64,000 bases of DNA from Sinorhizobium terangae (GTDB lineage: Bacteria > Pseudomonadota > Alphaproteobacteria > Rhizobiales > Rhizobiaceae): the NCBI RefSeq assembly GCF_029714365.1, contig NZ_CP121659.1, forward strand, positions 310,001-374,000. The letters run 5' to 3'. A program made the position numbers and the translations under genes. Below are positions 1-8,954 of the stretch, one piece after another. The first letter of the stretch is position 1; every line of letters begins with the position of its first letter. The notes under the pieces were generated by a model. That model did not search any database and had not been told where the DNA came from. It saw only the letters and a program-made list of their open reading frames with translations.

Positions 1-113
1 ACGGCAAGACGACTGGCGTCGTCAAGGAGGTGAAACTATACTCCGATGGAATCATCGCCGTTTTGGATACGGGCAAGGAGCTTGTCATCGGTCCCGGCGT
101 CAAAGTGAAGTGA
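1..113 (+). CDS. flgD: C-terminal end of flagellar hook-cap assembly protein FlgD (partial)
   Basis: Only the last 36 codons are inside the window; the first complete codon starts at base 3 and the TGA stop is at 111-113. The peptide is a short beta-rich tail (ending in ELVIGPGVKVK) of the kind that closes FlgD hook-cap proteins. The next gene, fliQ, starts 7 bases after the stop, so the two are probably cotranscribed. FlgD acts outside the cell as the scaffold for hook polymerisation. The name rests mainly on gene order (flgD before fliQ and flhA is the arrangement in Sinorhizobium); the fragment is too short for a firm domain call. Confidence 0.6.
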   Translation, partial: GKTTGVVKEVKLYSDGIIAVLDTGKELVIGPGVKVK

Positions 114-120
114 TTTCCGT

Positions 121-387
121 ATGAACGAGGCGGACGCCCTTGATATTGTGCAGGCTGCGATCTGGACGGTGATCGTGGCCTCCGGTCCCGCCGTCCTCGC
201 CGCCATGGTGGTCGGCGTCGTCATCGCGTTCATTCAGGCCCTGACCCAAGTCCAGGAAATGACGCTGACCTTCGTGCCGAAGATCCTGGCCGTCATGATC
301 ACCGTCGCCGTTTCCGCACCCTTCGTCGGTGCGCAGATATCCATCTTCACCGACATCATCTTCTCCCGGATCCAGTCCGGATTCTAG
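121..387 (+). CDS. fliQ: Flagellar type III export gate protein FliQ
   Basis: This 88-residue inner-membrane protein has two hydrophobic segments (about residues 16-40 and 52-72) separated by the conserved loop ALTQVQEMTLTFVPK, the hallmark of FliQ. FliQ subunits assemble with FliP and FliR into the core of the flagellar export gate. Length matches the family (about 88-90 residues). It follows flgD directly; the next gene, flhA, is separated by a 231-base stretch carrying a rhizobial repeat. The stop codon TAG runs into AGC (TAGAGC), the end motif of a repeat family seen elsewhere in this window. Confidence 0.93.
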   Translation: MNEADALDIVQAAIWTVIVASGPAVLAAMVVGVVIAFIQALTQVQEMTLTFVPKILAVMITVAVSAPFVGAQISIFTDIIFSRIQSGF

Positions 388-452
388 AGCAAGGATCGCT
401 CCGAGTTAGTCGCTGCGGCTTTGCCCCGCGCGCTTTCACTTCGAGCGCTTGG

Positions 453-498
453 CGAAGCACCCCCCTCCGCCCTGTCGGGCATCTCCCCCACAAGGGGT
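453..498 (+). repeat. GC-rich dispersed repeat between fliQ and flhA
   Basis: The bases from GAAGCACCCCCCTCCG to CACAAGGGG resemble a repeat I recall as common in rhizobial intergenic regions, with short inverted parts (CCCT...GGGC, CCCC...GGGG). It lies in the 231-base space between fliQ (stop 387) and flhA (start 619), inside what is otherwise a compact flagellar operon. No gene is seen in this space. Confidence 0.45.
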
Positions 499-618
499 AT
501 CAACATCAGCACCATTTTCTATACCACCCTCGCGCAAGCTTGGGCCTTTAGGTCTTCCGTTATAGCTTGGGCAGCGCCTGCGACCGCTGCCCGCCTCTCA
601 TGAAGAGACGGAAGAGAC

Positions 619-2706
619 ATGGCACAACAGGCGACGCTGACCATCCCGAAACTCGCACCCAAGAGCCGGGACATCGGCTTTGCGCTCGGGATCGTGACGA
701 TCCTGTCGGTTCTCTTCCTGCCGATCCCCCCGTTCCTGATCGACCTCGGCTTGGCGTTCTCGATCGCCTTCTCTGTGCTGATCCTGATGGTCGCGCTGTG
801 GATCCAGCGGCCGTTGGAGTTCTCGTCCTTTCCGACCATCCTGCTGATTTCCACGATGACGCGCCTGTCGCTGAATATCGCGACGACGCGTGTCATCCTT
901 TCGCACGGGCATGAAGGCCATGACGCTGCGGGTGGGGTCATTTCCGGCTTCGCCAGCCTCGTCATGTCCGGCGATTTCGTCATCGGTCTGATCGTCTTCC
1001 TGATCCTGATCACGGTGAACTTCATCGTCATTACCAAGGGTGCGACCCGTATCGCCGAAGTCGGCGCCCGCTTTACCCTCGACGCGATCCCCGGCAAGCA
1101 GATGTCGATCGACGCCGACCTTTCGGCCGGTCTGATCGACGAGAAGGAGGCGCAACGCCGCCGCCGCGAGCTGGAAGAGGAAAGCTCTTTCTACGGCGCC
1201 ATGGACGGCGCGTCGAAATTCGTCCGCGGTGACGCGATCGCCGGCCTGATCATTACCGCGATCAACATCTTCGGCGGCATCATCATCGGCTATCTCCGCC
1301 ACGACATGCCGATCGGTGAGGCGGCCGACGTTTTCGTCAAGCTCTCCGTCGGCGACGGTCTGGTCTCGCAGATCCCGGCGCTGATCGTCTCGCTCGCCGC
1401 CGGCCTGCTCGTCTCGCGAGGCGGAACCGCCGGCTCCACCGATCAGGCCGTCGTCGGCCAGCTCAGCGGTTATCCGCGGGCACTGACGGTCGCCGCCGGC
1501 CTTATCATCCTGCTTTCGGTCATGCCGGGGCTGCCCTTCCTGCCCTTTGCCGCGCTCGGCGGCGGCATGGCCTTCCTCGGCTGGCTCATTCCGAAGCAGC
1601 TCGAGGCCGCCAATGCGGAGAAGCGGGCTGAGGAGGCCATGAAGGCACAGCAGGCGACGGAGAGCGACAAGGATTCCGTCAAGTCAGTGTTGAAGACGGC
1701 GGAGATCGAACTACTGCTCGGCAAGCAGGTTTCCACGCGACTGCTCGGCGCACATCAGGAACTCGCTTTTCGCGTTGGCAAGATGCGCCGCAAATTTGCT
1801 GGCCAGTACGGCCTCGTTGTTCCGGAAATCAAGGTCTCCGACGATATCTCGATCCCGGACAAGGCCTATCATATCCGCATTCACGGCACGACGATCGCGT
1901 CCAACACGGTGCGGGTCGGCGAAGTGCTGGTCGTGACCGGCGGCGGCCGCCGACCCAGCGTGCCGGGCGACGAGATCAGGGAACCGGCCTTCGGCATGCC
2001 AGCCGTCTCCATCCTGGAGACCTTCACGGAAGACTTGAAGCGCGAGGGTTTCCATCCGATCGACAACGTCTCGGTCGTGCTGACCCATTTGAGCGAGGTC
2101 ATCCGCAACAATCTTCCGCATCTCCTTTCCTACAAGGATGTGAAAGTGCTGATCGAGCGGCTCGATCCGGAATACCGAAAGCTCGCCGACGAGATCTGCA
2201 CGTCGCACATGTCCTATTCGGGCCTGCAGGCGGTGTTGAAGCTGCTGCTCGCGGAGCGAGTGTCGATCCGCAACCTGCACCTAATCCTCGAAGCCGTAGC
2301 GGAGCTTGCGCCGCATGTGCGCAAGACCGAGCAGATTGTCGAGCATGTGCGCGTGCGCATGTCGCAACAGCTCTGCGGCGACCTTGCCGACAACGGCGTT
2401 CTCCGCGTTCTCCGGCTCGGCAACAAATGGGACATGGTCTTCCATCAGGCACTCAAGCGCGATGCTAAGGGCGAAATCGTCGAGTTCGACATCGATCCCC
2501 GTCACCTGGAGGAATTCAGCGAACAGGCGACCAAAGTTATCCGTGAACATCTCGATCGCGGCATGCCCTTCGTGCTGGTAAGTTCGCCCGAATCCCGCTC
2601 TTATGTGCGCATGATCATCGAACGCCTCTTCGCCACGCTGCCCGTGCTCTCCCACGTCGAGCTTGCCAAGGGCCTTGAGATCAAGATCATCGGCTCGATT
2701 TCATGA
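619..2706 (+). CDS. flhA: Flagellar biosynthesis export gate protein FlhA
   Basis: This 695-residue protein is the large subunit of the flagellar type III export gate; family length is about 690-700. The first 330 residues hold about eight membrane segments, and the FHIPEP family signature is visible at about residues 143-167 ([20 protein letters not shown]). The remainder is the cytoplasmic domain that docks substrate-chaperone complexes and acts with FliI and FliJ. The start at 619 gives an N-terminus just ahead of the first membrane helix. The stop overlaps the fliR start as ATGA at 2703-2706, so translation of the two is coupled. Confidence 0.97.
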   Translation: MAQQATLTIPKLAPKSRDIGFALGIVTILSVLFLPIPPFLIDLGLAFSIAFSVLILMVALWIQRPLEFSSFPTILLISTMTRLSLNIATTRVILSHGHEGHDAAGGVISGFASLVMSGDFVIGLIVFLILITVNFIVITKGATRIAEVGARFTLDAIPGKQMSIDADLSAGLIDEKEAQRRRRELEEESSFYGAMDGASKFVRGDAIAGLIITAINIFGGIIIGYLRHDMPIGEAADVFVKLSVGDGLVSQIPALIVSLAAGLLVSRGGTAGSTDQAVVGQLSGYPRALTVAAGLIILLSVMPGLPFLPFAALGGGMAFLGWLIPKQLEAANAEKRAEEAMKAQQATESDKDSVKSVLKTAEIELLLGKQVSTRLLGAHQELAFRVGKMRRKFAGQYGLVVPEIKVSDDISIPDKAYHIRIHGTTIASNTVRVGEVLVVTGGGRRPSVPGDEIREPAFGMPAVSILETFTEDLKREGFHPIDNVSVVLTHLSEVIRNNLPHLLSYKDVKVLIERLDPEYRKLADEICTSHMSYSGLQAVLKLLLAERVSIRNLHLILEAVAELAPHVRKTEQIVEHVRVRMSQQLCGDLADNGVLRVLRLGNKWDMVFHQALKRDAKGEIVEFDIDPRHLEEFSEQATKVIREHLDRGMPFVLVSSPESRSYVRMIIERLFATLPVLSHVELAKGLEIKIIGSIS

Positions 2707-3455
2707 TTACCGACCCGGAGGGCACGGTACTGGCGCTGTTTGCGGCCTTCTGCCGGATCGGCGCCTGCGTCATGATCATGCCGGGATTTTCAGCCGCGCG
2801 GATTCCGGTCCAGGTCCGGCTGTTCATCGCCGTGGCGATCTCGATGGCAATCCTGCCGATCATGTGGGATGACATCTACCCGCAGGTCACCGGAAAGGGC
2901 CACACTTACATCTATCTCATCACGACCGAGACGATCGTCGGCGCCGTCATTGGCCTCGTCGCCCGTTATTATGTGCTTGGCCTCCAGTTCGCCGGCACGG
3001 CCGCGACCATGCTGATCGGATTCAGTCCGCCGCCAACGGCGGACGTGCTTGAAGATACGGCCGAAAACCAGCTCACCAGCCTCATCAGCTTCGCCGGGCT
3101 GATGATCCTGTTCATGCTGGACTTTCACCACGTGATCATCGAGGCGGTCGCGCAATCCTATCGTGTGATGCCGATCGGCAGCGGCTTTGACCCGCAAGGT
3201 GTGCTGATCACGCTCGCCAATTCGCTGGGGCAGACCTTCATGATCATGTTGAGGCTCGCGAGCCCCTTCCTGATCTATGGCCTCCTCTTCAACGTCGCGA
3301 TCGGCATGGTGAACAAGCTCGCCCCGCAGATTCCCGTCTATTTCATCTCCCAGCCCTATCTCATCATGGGCGGCATGTTCCTGCTGTATCTCGGGATCGC
3401 AGCAATGCTGCGCCTCTTTGCTGACGGCTTCGCGCCGGTAATGCAGGGAGGCTAG
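2703..3455 (+). CDS. fliR: Flagellar export gate protein FliR
   Basis: FliR is the polytopic inner-membrane partner of FliP and FliQ in the flagellar export gate. The 250-residue product has about six hydrophobic segments and matches the family length of about 250-260. Typical features are an N-terminal helix rich in Phe/Met ([20 protein letters not shown]) and a C-terminal helix near [17 protein letters not shown]. Its ATG overlaps the flhA stop by four bases, and the next gene starts two bases after its TAG, so it sits in the middle of a tightly packed operon. Confidence 0.95.
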   Translation: MITDPEGTVLALFAAFCRIGACVMIMPGFSAARIPVQVRLFIAVAISMAILPIMWDDIYPQVTGKGHTYIYLITTETIVGAVIGLVARYYVLGLQFAGTAATMLIGFSPPPTADVLEDTAENQLTSLISFAGLMILFMLDFHHVIIEAVAQSYRVMPIGSGFDPQGVLITLANSLGQTFMIMLRLASPFLIYGLLFNVAIGMVNKLAPQIPVYFISQPYLIMGGMFLLYLGIAAMLRLFADGFAPVMQGG

Positions 3456-3457
3456 GC

Positions 3458-3865
3458 GTGAAGGCGCGGTCGGAAAAGTTGAAGCGCCTGGTCGCCGTCC
3501 AGCGGCACCTCGAGCGGATGGCGGAAAGCGAGTTCACCGAGACCACGCGTCAGCGGGCCGTTCTTGCCGAAACGATCGACGTGGTCGTCGATGCAATGGG
3601 TTCGGCTCACCCGATGCATCGTGTCTTCTCGGGCCATTACGCCTCCCAGCTCGGGCGCCTGGTACAGAAGGATCAGATGCTGCTCGGCATCCAGCAGGTT
3701 CACGAGGCGCGCATGCTGAGGGAACGCGCAAAAGGCGACCGCTTCGAAGAGCACATGAAAGATGCCCGCCTCGTCGAGGACCGCGAGGCGGCCGACAATG
3801 CGATCCTCGATCTGATCGACCAGCACCTCGCTCCGCCAGCTTCCGGTAAGGTTGAAGGGCGATAG
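3458..3865 (+). CDS. Small helical flagellar-operon protein, FliJ-like candidate
   Basis: This 135-residue soluble protein starts with GTG two bases after the fliR stop, using the GGGAGG at 3446-3451 as ribosome binding site. It is strongly charged and predicted helical, with long runs such as RLVAVQRHLERMAESEFTET and HEARMLRERAKGDRFEEHMK that could form a coiled coil. FliJ, the export-ATPase stalk and chaperone-escort protein, has the same size and character, and no other FliJ is seen here. I infer a flagellar export role from position and composition only; sequence identity to FliJ is not obvious by eye. Alternative: an unrelated rhizobial flagellar accessory protein. Confidence 0.6.
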   Translation: MKARSEKLKRLVAVQRHLERMAESEFTETTRQRAVLAETIDVVVDAMGSAHPMHRVFSGHYASQLGRLVQKDQMLLGIQQVHEARMLRERAKGDRFEEHMKDARLVEDREAADNAILDLIDQHLAPPASGKVEGR

Positions 3866-3961
3866 TGGGCCATCGGGTTGGCCTGCCAACGATGGGCAAG
3901 CCGGTTCGGGACATTTGCGGCCGCGCAGGATTGCGGGCGCTTCGGTTCGAGAGGATCTGAC

Positions 3962-4513
3962 ATGGCTATTTCCCCGCCCAGCGACCTTGTGATGGACGTC
4001 GTCCGTGCGGCCGATCCGGCGGAAATTCAGGAGGCTCAGGCAAGGCTCAAGGCCAATCGCGCCGCTTTCCAGGCAAGGAGCCTTGCGGAGAACGGCAACG
4101 GTTTTGCCGCGGCAGTTTCCGTTGTCGACCCCTCCGAGGGATCGACCGGACTGGGCGACATCAACAACCGCGTCGAGCAGAAGAAGATTCCCGAGACCTA
4201 TCGGAAATTCGAGGCGATGGTGCTGCAGAATTTCGTGAAATCCATGCTGCCCAGCGAAAGCGAAAACGTCTACGGCAAGGGCACATCCGGCGACGTCTGG
4301 AAGAGCATGATGGCCGAGCAGATCGGCGACGTACTTGCCGCAGGCGGCGGTATCGGCATTGCCGACCGGATGGTCGGGGGCGATGCGACCGATCGGGTGA
4401 ATGCTTCGGTCGACGGCAACAGCCACAACCTCGCGACGAGCATGGTCCAGGAATACGAGCGCAAGGCTCTCTCCGGCTTTTTGACCAACGATGAAAAGAA
4501 GAAGCAAGCCTAG
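3962..4513 (+). CDS. Rod-binding protein, FlgJ N-terminal domain type
   Basis: The 183-residue product carries the FlgJ rod-binding domain (about residues 75-150), seen in ETYRKFEAMVLQNFVKSMLP and in GDVWKSMMAEQIGDVLAAGG followed by GIADRM. It lacks the C-terminal peptidoglycan hydrolase domain found in enterobacterial FlgJ, as is usual in alphaproteobacteria, where a separate lytic enzyme is needed. It should act in the periplasm as the scaffold for rod assembly. I chose ATG 3962 because an upstream in-frame extension to 3878 has no family similarity. It ends in TAG followed by AGC, at the edge of a repeat element (4511-4620). Confidence 0.85.
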   Translation: MAISPPSDLVMDVVRAADPAEIQEAQARLKANRAAFQARSLAENGNGFAAAVSVVDPSEGSTGLGDINNRVEQKKIPETYRKFEAMVLQNFVKSMLPSESENVYGKGTSGDVWKSMMAEQIGDVLAAGGGIGIADRMVGGDATDRVNASVDGNSHNLATSMVQEYERKALSGFLTNDEKKKQA

Positions 4514-4620
4514 AGCATTCGCTGTTTTTCATTGAAACAGTGAAATGCTCTAATCCTTTGAAACTACGCAATTCCGGACGGAAAACCGCTACGCACTTTT
4601 CCTGGAATTGCTCTGGAGCG
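4511..4620. repeat. Intergenic mosaic repeat (TAGAGC-ended palindrome plus GGACGGAAAACCG motif)
   Basis: Two parts are visible. The first, 4511-4552, is an imperfect palindrome that begins TAGAGCATTC and ends GAAATGCTCTA. The second, about 4571-4620, contains TCCGGACGGAAAACCGC and CACTTTTCCTGGAATTGCTC. The second part recurs in inverse orientation at 16802-16850 (GAGGAAAAGTGTGCG...GGTTTTCCGTCCGGAATGCG) and a fragment appears at 8928-8945. These look like the rhizobial intergenic mosaic elements known from Sinorhizobium. Confidence 0.65.
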
Positions 4621-4681
4621 GACGAGCATATCCGGCGGTTTTCGCCTGCATCGCGCTTTAGATTATTTTGGGAGTTTAGTT

Positions 4682-5050
4682 ATGGAAGCTGTGGCATCGA
4701 ATGATGTACGGATTCGCAATGTTCTCGGCCGCCTGGAAATGATCATCGACAACGAGAACAGCCGAATCGGCGTGGACCCCGATTTCGATATCAAGACGTC
4801 GAACGCACACAAGAGCCGCTGCCTCTACGAACTGACGATGCTCCATCGCGATGCCATTCCCGGCGAAATCTCGCCGGCCTTCGTTTCGCAGACGCGCCAT
4901 CTGCGCAACAAGCTGCGGATCAACTCCCAGAAGGTCGAGGCGCATCTGGAGGCGGTGCGTTCCGTGGTCGATCTTCTCAAAACGGCTGCCCAGGATGCCG
5001 ATGCGGACGGCATCTACACCGAAGCGCAGTTCCGCTACAGCGATTTCTGA
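4682..5050 (+). CDS. FlgN-like flagellar chaperone candidate
   Basis: The product is a 122-residue, mostly helical, soluble protein without a signal or membrane segment. The pattern of an N-terminal helix (IRNVLGRLEMIIDNENSRI), a K/R-rich middle (SRCLYELTMLHRD) and a C-terminal helix (HLEAVRSVVDLLKTAAQDAD) resembles the FlgN family of export chaperones for hook-filament junction proteins. A GGGAG lies a few bases upstream of the ATG. The gene overlaps its downstream neighbour as TGATG (5048-5052). FlgN assignment is inferred from size, helix pattern and flagellar context. Confidence 0.6.
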   Translation: MEAVASNDVRIRNVLGRLEMIIDNENSRIGVDPDFDIKTSNAHKSRCLYELTMLHRDAIPGEISPAFVSQTRHLRNKLRINSQKVEAHLEAVRSVVDLLKTAAQDADADGIYTEAQFRYSDF

Positions 5051-5619
5051 TGCTGAAGCTCGTTCTCACCGGGGTCTGGGTCTGTGCCGTTACGCTCGGA
5101 TCCGTCTATTTCTCGATGCAATATGCTTCCGCGCCCGTCGTGTCGGAGGCCGACGCGGACAGACGCGCATCCGAGGAATACATACCGGGGGAAATCATCA
5201 CGGTCCCGGTCATCAAGGAAGGGGGCGTGCAGGGATATTTCCTCGCCAAGCTGTCCTTCTCGGCCACCAAGGAAGGCATTGCGAAGCTGCATGCTCCGCT
5301 TCGGCAGCTCGTGACGGACGAGCTTTATGACATGCTCGTCGGCTCGAAGTTCGTCGATCTTGCCGATACCGGATCGTTCGATCTGCCGAGCTTCAAGGTC
5401 GCGGTAAAGGAGAGGCTGAACAAGAAGCTCGGCAATGAGGTGATCACCGAGGTGCTGGTGGAACAGCTCGAATATCTCACCAAGGACGATGTCGAGCGGG
5501 TCGCCAACAGCCAGAACAGGCCATATCAAAAGCCGGTTCCCGTGGTCGACAGAAACGGAAACGTCGCTGCGGACAAGATTCCCGAAGGCGCCGTGAAGGC
5601 CACTTCCAGCGGCCATTGA
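5050..5619 (+). CDS. Membrane-anchored periplasmic protein of the flagellar cluster
   Basis: This 189-residue protein has one N-terminal hydrophobic helix (LVLTGVWVCAVTLGSVYFSM, about residues 4-23) and a periplasmic remainder, the topology of FliL-type and other single-span basal-body proteins. The soluble part contains a charged helical region (FKVAVKERLNKKLGNEVITE) and a C-terminal tail rich in small residues. It is translationally coupled to the FlgN-like gene and is the last gene of the flagellar run. I do not recognise a named family. A role in motor or export-gate function is inferred from position alone. Confidence 0.7.
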   Translation: MLKLVLTGVWVCAVTLGSVYFSMQYASAPVVSEADADRRASEEYIPGEIITVPVIKEGGVQGYFLAKLSFSATKEGIAKLHAPLRQLVTDELYDMLVGSKFVDLADTGSFDLPSFKVAVKERLNKKLGNEVITEVLVEQLEYLTKDDVERVANSQNRPYQKPVPVVDRNGNVAADKIPEGAVKATSSGH

Positions 5620-5625
5620 CCGGTC

Positions 5626-5776
5626 CTACAGCGCCGCGCGCCTACTGCGTGATTCCTTAAATCGGAATCGATTTATGGACAAAATCATGCAGCAATTCAA
5701 AGTGCTACAGCGACCTTTGCGCGTCCGATTGGACGCGCGGCGCTGTAATCGGACTCCGATTTAAGGAATCATGCAG
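5626..5776. repeat. Nested mosaic repeat at the 3' end of the GT2 gene
   Basis: Outer inverted repeats TGATTCCTTAAATCGGA (5650-5666) and its exact reverse complement (5755-5771) flank an inner palindrome (5706-5747, TACAGCGACC...GGCGCTGTA) built from the GCGCGTCC/GGACGCGC core. A partial extra copy of the core (ACAGCGCCGCGCG) lies at 5627-5639. The right outer repeat contains the stop codon (5769-5771, minus strand) of the glycosyltransferase gene. The same modules recur at about 17.98, 20.05, 26.79, 27.21, 37.27 and 40.29 kb. Confidence 0.75.
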
Positions 5777-6755
5777 CGGGCGTCCGGTCTTGCGCCTCGG
5801 CGGAGCCGATCTTCGCCGTCAGCCTTCCGACAGCGACATAGAGCGGATAGAGGCTTGCAGCAGCAAGCCCGGTCTCCGCCCAAAGCTTGAGGCCTACCGG
5901 CAGAGAGGTGGCGATGAGCGCAAGGGACTTGCCGAGCGCTCTCAACCGACTGGAGAATGTCGGATCGCGCTGATGCTCCAGGAGTGCCGAGATCGCACCG
6001 TTCTCGAGACTGCGGGCGCGGATCCACGACCTCGTGGTGTGATAGAACGGAACCGTTTCCGCGACCCAGGCTTCCGTTGCCCAGGCAAACGTGAATCCCT
6101 TCGCCTTGCAGCGATCGAAGAAGTCCGCGTCGCCGACGCCGACGACGTTGAGCGTCGGATCCAGAAATGGCCGGCCCATCCCGTCGAGCGCCGGCCGGGT
6201 TACAAGGACGTTGCCTGCCGAATAGAGCATCGGTACCGGTCCGCTCTCGCTGTAAGGAGGCGTGAAAACGGGGTGTCGCTTCCACTTCTGTTCATGTGGA
6301 TCCTGGAAGACGGGAAGCTGCGGCCCACCGACGATATCCGCCCCATGGGTTTCCTGGACGGCGACGAGGCAATCGAGCCATTCCGGAGCGGCAACTTCAT
6401 CATCATAAATGACGGCGAGCGCGCGGAGGTTGGGATAGAGATCGAGTGCCGTCGCCCATCCGGCATTGCACGCATGAGCGTGTCCGCGGTGGCGAACGAC
6501 GACAATGGCGGAATCGGACGGGTGCCCGACAAAGAAGCTTTTCGCCGCCTCGGCCCCAGCCAGCCCCTCCGCGTCGCTCTCGACGACGACCGTCGCCAAA
6601 GGCACGTCAGGCCGTTGCGAAACAATGGTTTTCAGCGTTTTGACGATGTGATCGGGCCGGCGGAAGGTCGGCACGACGACCACAAGTTCGATATCCGCCG
6701 CATCTTCCCGCTCGGTCTGGAAATAGACGGTGATGTCCTGACCGTTCGGCGTCAT
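5769..6755 (-). CDS. Family 2 glycosyltransferase
   Basis: The 328-residue product has the GT-A nucleotide-sugar binding start IELVVVVPTFRRPDHIVKTL (about residues 23-42) and an acidic metal/sugar motif (AVIYDDEVAAPEW, about 113-125). A later Asp-rich motif is VGVGDADFF (about 200-208), and the C-terminal third is hydrophobic (LALIATSLPVGLKLW; AASLYPLYVAVGRL), so the enzyme probably sits on the inner membrane. It should add one sugar to a lipid- or polymer-bound acceptor; the substrate cannot be told. It is divergent from a WecG/TagA-like gene, suggesting a small polysaccharide module. The start at 6755 has only a weak ribosome binding site. The stop codon is supplied by the mosaic repeat at 5626-5776. 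Confidence 0.85.
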   Translation of the reverse strand: MTPNGQDITVYFQTEREDAADIELVVVVPTFRRPDHIVKTLKTIVSQRPDVPLATVVVESDAEGLAGAEAAKSFFVGHPSDSAIVVVRHRGHAHACNAGWATALDLYPNLRALAVIYDDEVAAPEWLDCLVAVQETHGADIVGGPQLPVFQDPHEQKWKRHPVFTPPYSESGPVPMLYSAGNVLVTRPALDGMGRPFLDPTLNVVGVGDADFFDRCKAKGFTFAWATEAWVAETVPFYHTTRSWIRARSLENGAISALLEHQRDPTFSSRLRALGKSLALIATSLPVGLKLWAETGLAAASLYPLYVAVGRLTAKIGSAEAQDRTPAA

Positions 6756-7038
6756 CTTGAGACCCGTGCGCGCAGATAGCTGGCAAGCACTACAGCAAAA
6801 CTTCCTAAACAGATGTTGAATCCGGCAAACGGCTTTTGAATGAGAGCCTTAAACGCCCTTTCACTGCAAGCGGCTAAAGTGAAAAGAATAGTCTCTCATC
6901 CCCGTGTGGCAACATGTTTTCGATACCGGTCCTTCCTATCGCGCTGATGCCAAATTCGGCCTCGGGATTCGATATGGCGGAGCGCATATGGCAATGGTTC
7001 GCCGCAGCTTCGATCGGCACGATCGGAGGCAAATCACG

Positions 7039-7710
7039 ATGAGCGCCGTTTCGCGGATTGCGGCAGTGGCATCCAGGCGGATCGCAGCCAGCGCGCCGCC
7101 TCCCGATTTCGGCTGGGCCGATGCCTTGGCTTTCGCCGACACGGTCGTCTCCCGGCCCAAATGGCACGCGATCGTGACCGACCGCATGTTTCCGACCAGT
7201 CGGGATGCGGTGGCGTTCGTGCCCGCGCTCCTGACCTATATCGAAAAGCCGATGCGTGTCGCGCTGATCGGATCGCACCGTCACGCGGCGGAGCAGGCTG
7301 CCGAGAATTTCCGCAGCCACGCGCCCTGGCACCAGTTCATCGCTATCGGGGGCTTTTCCGACGAGACGAAGGCCCTCGATGAAGTGCGTGCCCTCCGGCC
7401 CGATATTCTTCTCGTGGCGATCGAGAGTTTCGATCAGGAGAAATGGGTCGACCGGAATATTGCTCCCGAGCATGGGCGGCTCGTCGTCACCGTTGGCGAT
7501 TTTGTCGTACGGGAATTTTCCCGCACGCCCGTTCTCTTGCGCTGGCTCGAGCGGCTCTATCGGCTCGTGGCCGAGGCCGGCCGGCAGCGCAGCTATCATG
7601 CCTTTCGGTGGAGACCGATGGAGCGTGATCTTGCCAGTGCTTCCCGGCCGAAACATTTCGGACACTCACCGGAGGCGTTTCGCGGCAGCCGCCGCATCTC
7701 GGGCGAATGA
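7039..7710 (+). CDS. Shortened WecG/TagA/CpsF-type glycosyltransferase
   Basis: The C-terminal 150 residues carry the WecG/TagA (GT26) pattern. They include a Rossmann-like segment MRVALIGSHRHAAEQAAENF, then RPDILLVAIESFDQEKWVDR (compare the family PDILLVGLGxPKQExWI), then VGDFVVREFSRTP and the closing LLRWLERLYRLVAEAGRQRS (compare GLEWLYRLxxEPRRLxRRY). Relatives transfer N-acetylmannosamine or similar sugars to undecaprenyl-linked acceptors at the inner membrane. ATG 7039 is preferred because GGAGG lies at 7025-7029; the frame is open back to GTG 6904, which would add 45 residues without family similarity. With 223 residues it is short at the N-terminus, where the family normally has the first half of the active site. 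Several glycines of the family are replaced, so activity is uncertain. Confidence 0.7.
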   Translation: MSAVSRIAAVASRRIAASAPPPDFGWADALAFADTVVSRPKWHAIVTDRMFPTSRDAVAFVPALLTYIEKPMRVALIGSHRHAAEQAAENFRSHAPWHQFIAIGGFSDETKALDEVRALRPDILLVAIESFDQEKWVDRNIAPEHGRLVVTVGDFVVREFSRTPVLLRWLERLYRLVAEAGRQRSYHAFRWRPMERDLASASRPKHFGHSPEAFRGSRRISGE

Positions 7711-7970
7711 TTTCGAGCACTGCCGGATGATCGACGCTTGCCGAAAATTGCTCTCGCGGTGCGGTTTGCTCCCTCAAGACTTTGCAGGCGGGCGGATCCG
7801 ATCTTTCAGCGATGCAAGGAAAATGCGGTAGTCCTTCGCCGCATTGCTGCTTCCGGGCGTGTCAGCTCTTGCATTTATGCATTTGGAACAGCATAGGGCG
7901 CATGCAGGCAATCGCTTGATACCCTGCCCACTAGAGTGTGCCGCGAGAAGGACAAACCGGGAGAAACGCC

Positions 7971-8870
7971 GTGACGACTGTGATTGATGGCAAGGCCGTT
8001 GCCGCTTCGGTCATCGAAACCGTGAAATCCGCCACAAAGGCGCTGGAGGCGGAAACCGGCGTGCGCGCCGGACTCGCGGTGGTGATCGTCGGAGACGATC
8101 CGGCAAGCCATACCTATGTATCGGCAAAGAGCAAGATGGCCAAGGAATGCGGTTTCCTTTCGGTCCAGCACACGCTGCCGCAGGAGACATCGCAGGAGGA
8201 GCTCGCGGCGCTCATCGCCGAACTCAACGCGGATACGTCCATCCACGGCATTCTCGTGCAGCTGCCGCTGCCGAAGCATCTTCGGTCGGAGCCGATCATT
8301 CAGTCCATCCTCCCTGAGAAGGATGTCGACGGGCTGCACGTCGTCAATGCCGGCAAGGTCGCGACCGGGGATCTCGATGGCGGGCTCGTGTCGTGCACGC
8401 CCGCCGGGGCCATGGTGTTCGTGCGCCGCACGCATGGCGAGGATCTTTCTGGATTAAACGCCGTCGTCATCGGCCGTTCCAACCTTTTTGGCAAGCCGAT
8501 GTCGGCGTTGCTTCTGGCCGCCAATGCGACGGTAACGACGGCGCATTCGCGCACGAAGGATCTGCCTGCCGTCTGCCGAAATGCCGACATTCTGGTTGCC
8601 GCCGTGGGTCGTCCGGAGATGGTCAAGGCCGATTGGGTGAAGCCCGGTGCGACGGTGATCGACGTCGGTATCAATCGCGTCCCGGCGCCGGAACGTGGCG
8701 ACGGCAAGACAAAGCTCGTCGGCGACGTTGCCTTCGAGGAATGCGCAAAGCTCGCAAGCGTCATCACGCCGGTCCCCGGCGGTGTCGGGCCGATGACCAT
8801 CGCCATGCTCATGGCGAACACGATCATTGCCGCCTGCCGCAAGGCCGGTCGCAAGCCGCCGAAGTTCTGA
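7971..8870 (+). CDS. folD: Bifunctional methylenetetrahydrofolate dehydrogenase/cyclohydrolase FolD
   Basis: FolD interconverts 5,10-methylene-, methenyl- and 10-formyl-tetrahydrofolate in the cytoplasm using NADP. The 299-residue product shows the family signatures [14 protein letters not shown] with the catalytic lysine, [10 protein letters not shown], the nucleotide-binding [16 protein letters not shown] and the C-terminal [22 protein letters not shown] 7971 is preferred over the open frame back to 7938 because GGAGAAA lies 4-10 bases upstream and the protein then begins [10 protein letters not shown] as in other FolDs. It is a single-gene unit facing aglR. Confidence 0.95.
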   Translation: MTTVIDGKAVAASVIETVKSATKALEAETGVRAGLAVVIVGDDPASHTYVSAKSKMAKECGFLSVQHTLPQETSQEELAALIAELNADTSIHGILVQLPLPKHLRSEPIIQSILPEKDVDGLHVVNAGKVATGDLDGGLVSCTPAGAMVFVRRTHGEDLSGLNAVVIGRSNLFGKPMSALLLAANATVTTAHSRTKDLPAVCRNADILVAAVGRPEMVKADWVKPGATVIDVGINRVPAPERGDGKTKLVGDVAFEECAKLASVITPVPGGVGPMTIAMLMANTIIAACRKAGRKPPKF

Positions 8871-8954
8871 GACAATATTGGGGGGGCGGCTTTCTGCCGT
8901 CCGCTTCGCCGTTTCGTGAGTGTTCGGACGGAAAACCGTCGCACGCGTCAGTTG

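Noticed and set aside
3452..4507. 351-codon minus frame opposite the small flagellar genes
   Set aside because: It spans two coupled plus-strand genes and the intergenic space, has no ribosome binding site or domain, and is His/Asp/Arg-rich as shadows are.
7822..7845. Terminator after the WecG-like gene
   Set aside because: AATGCGG...CCGCATT forms a 7-bp stem, but it is 110 bases past the stop and has no T-run, so I do not list it as a terminator.
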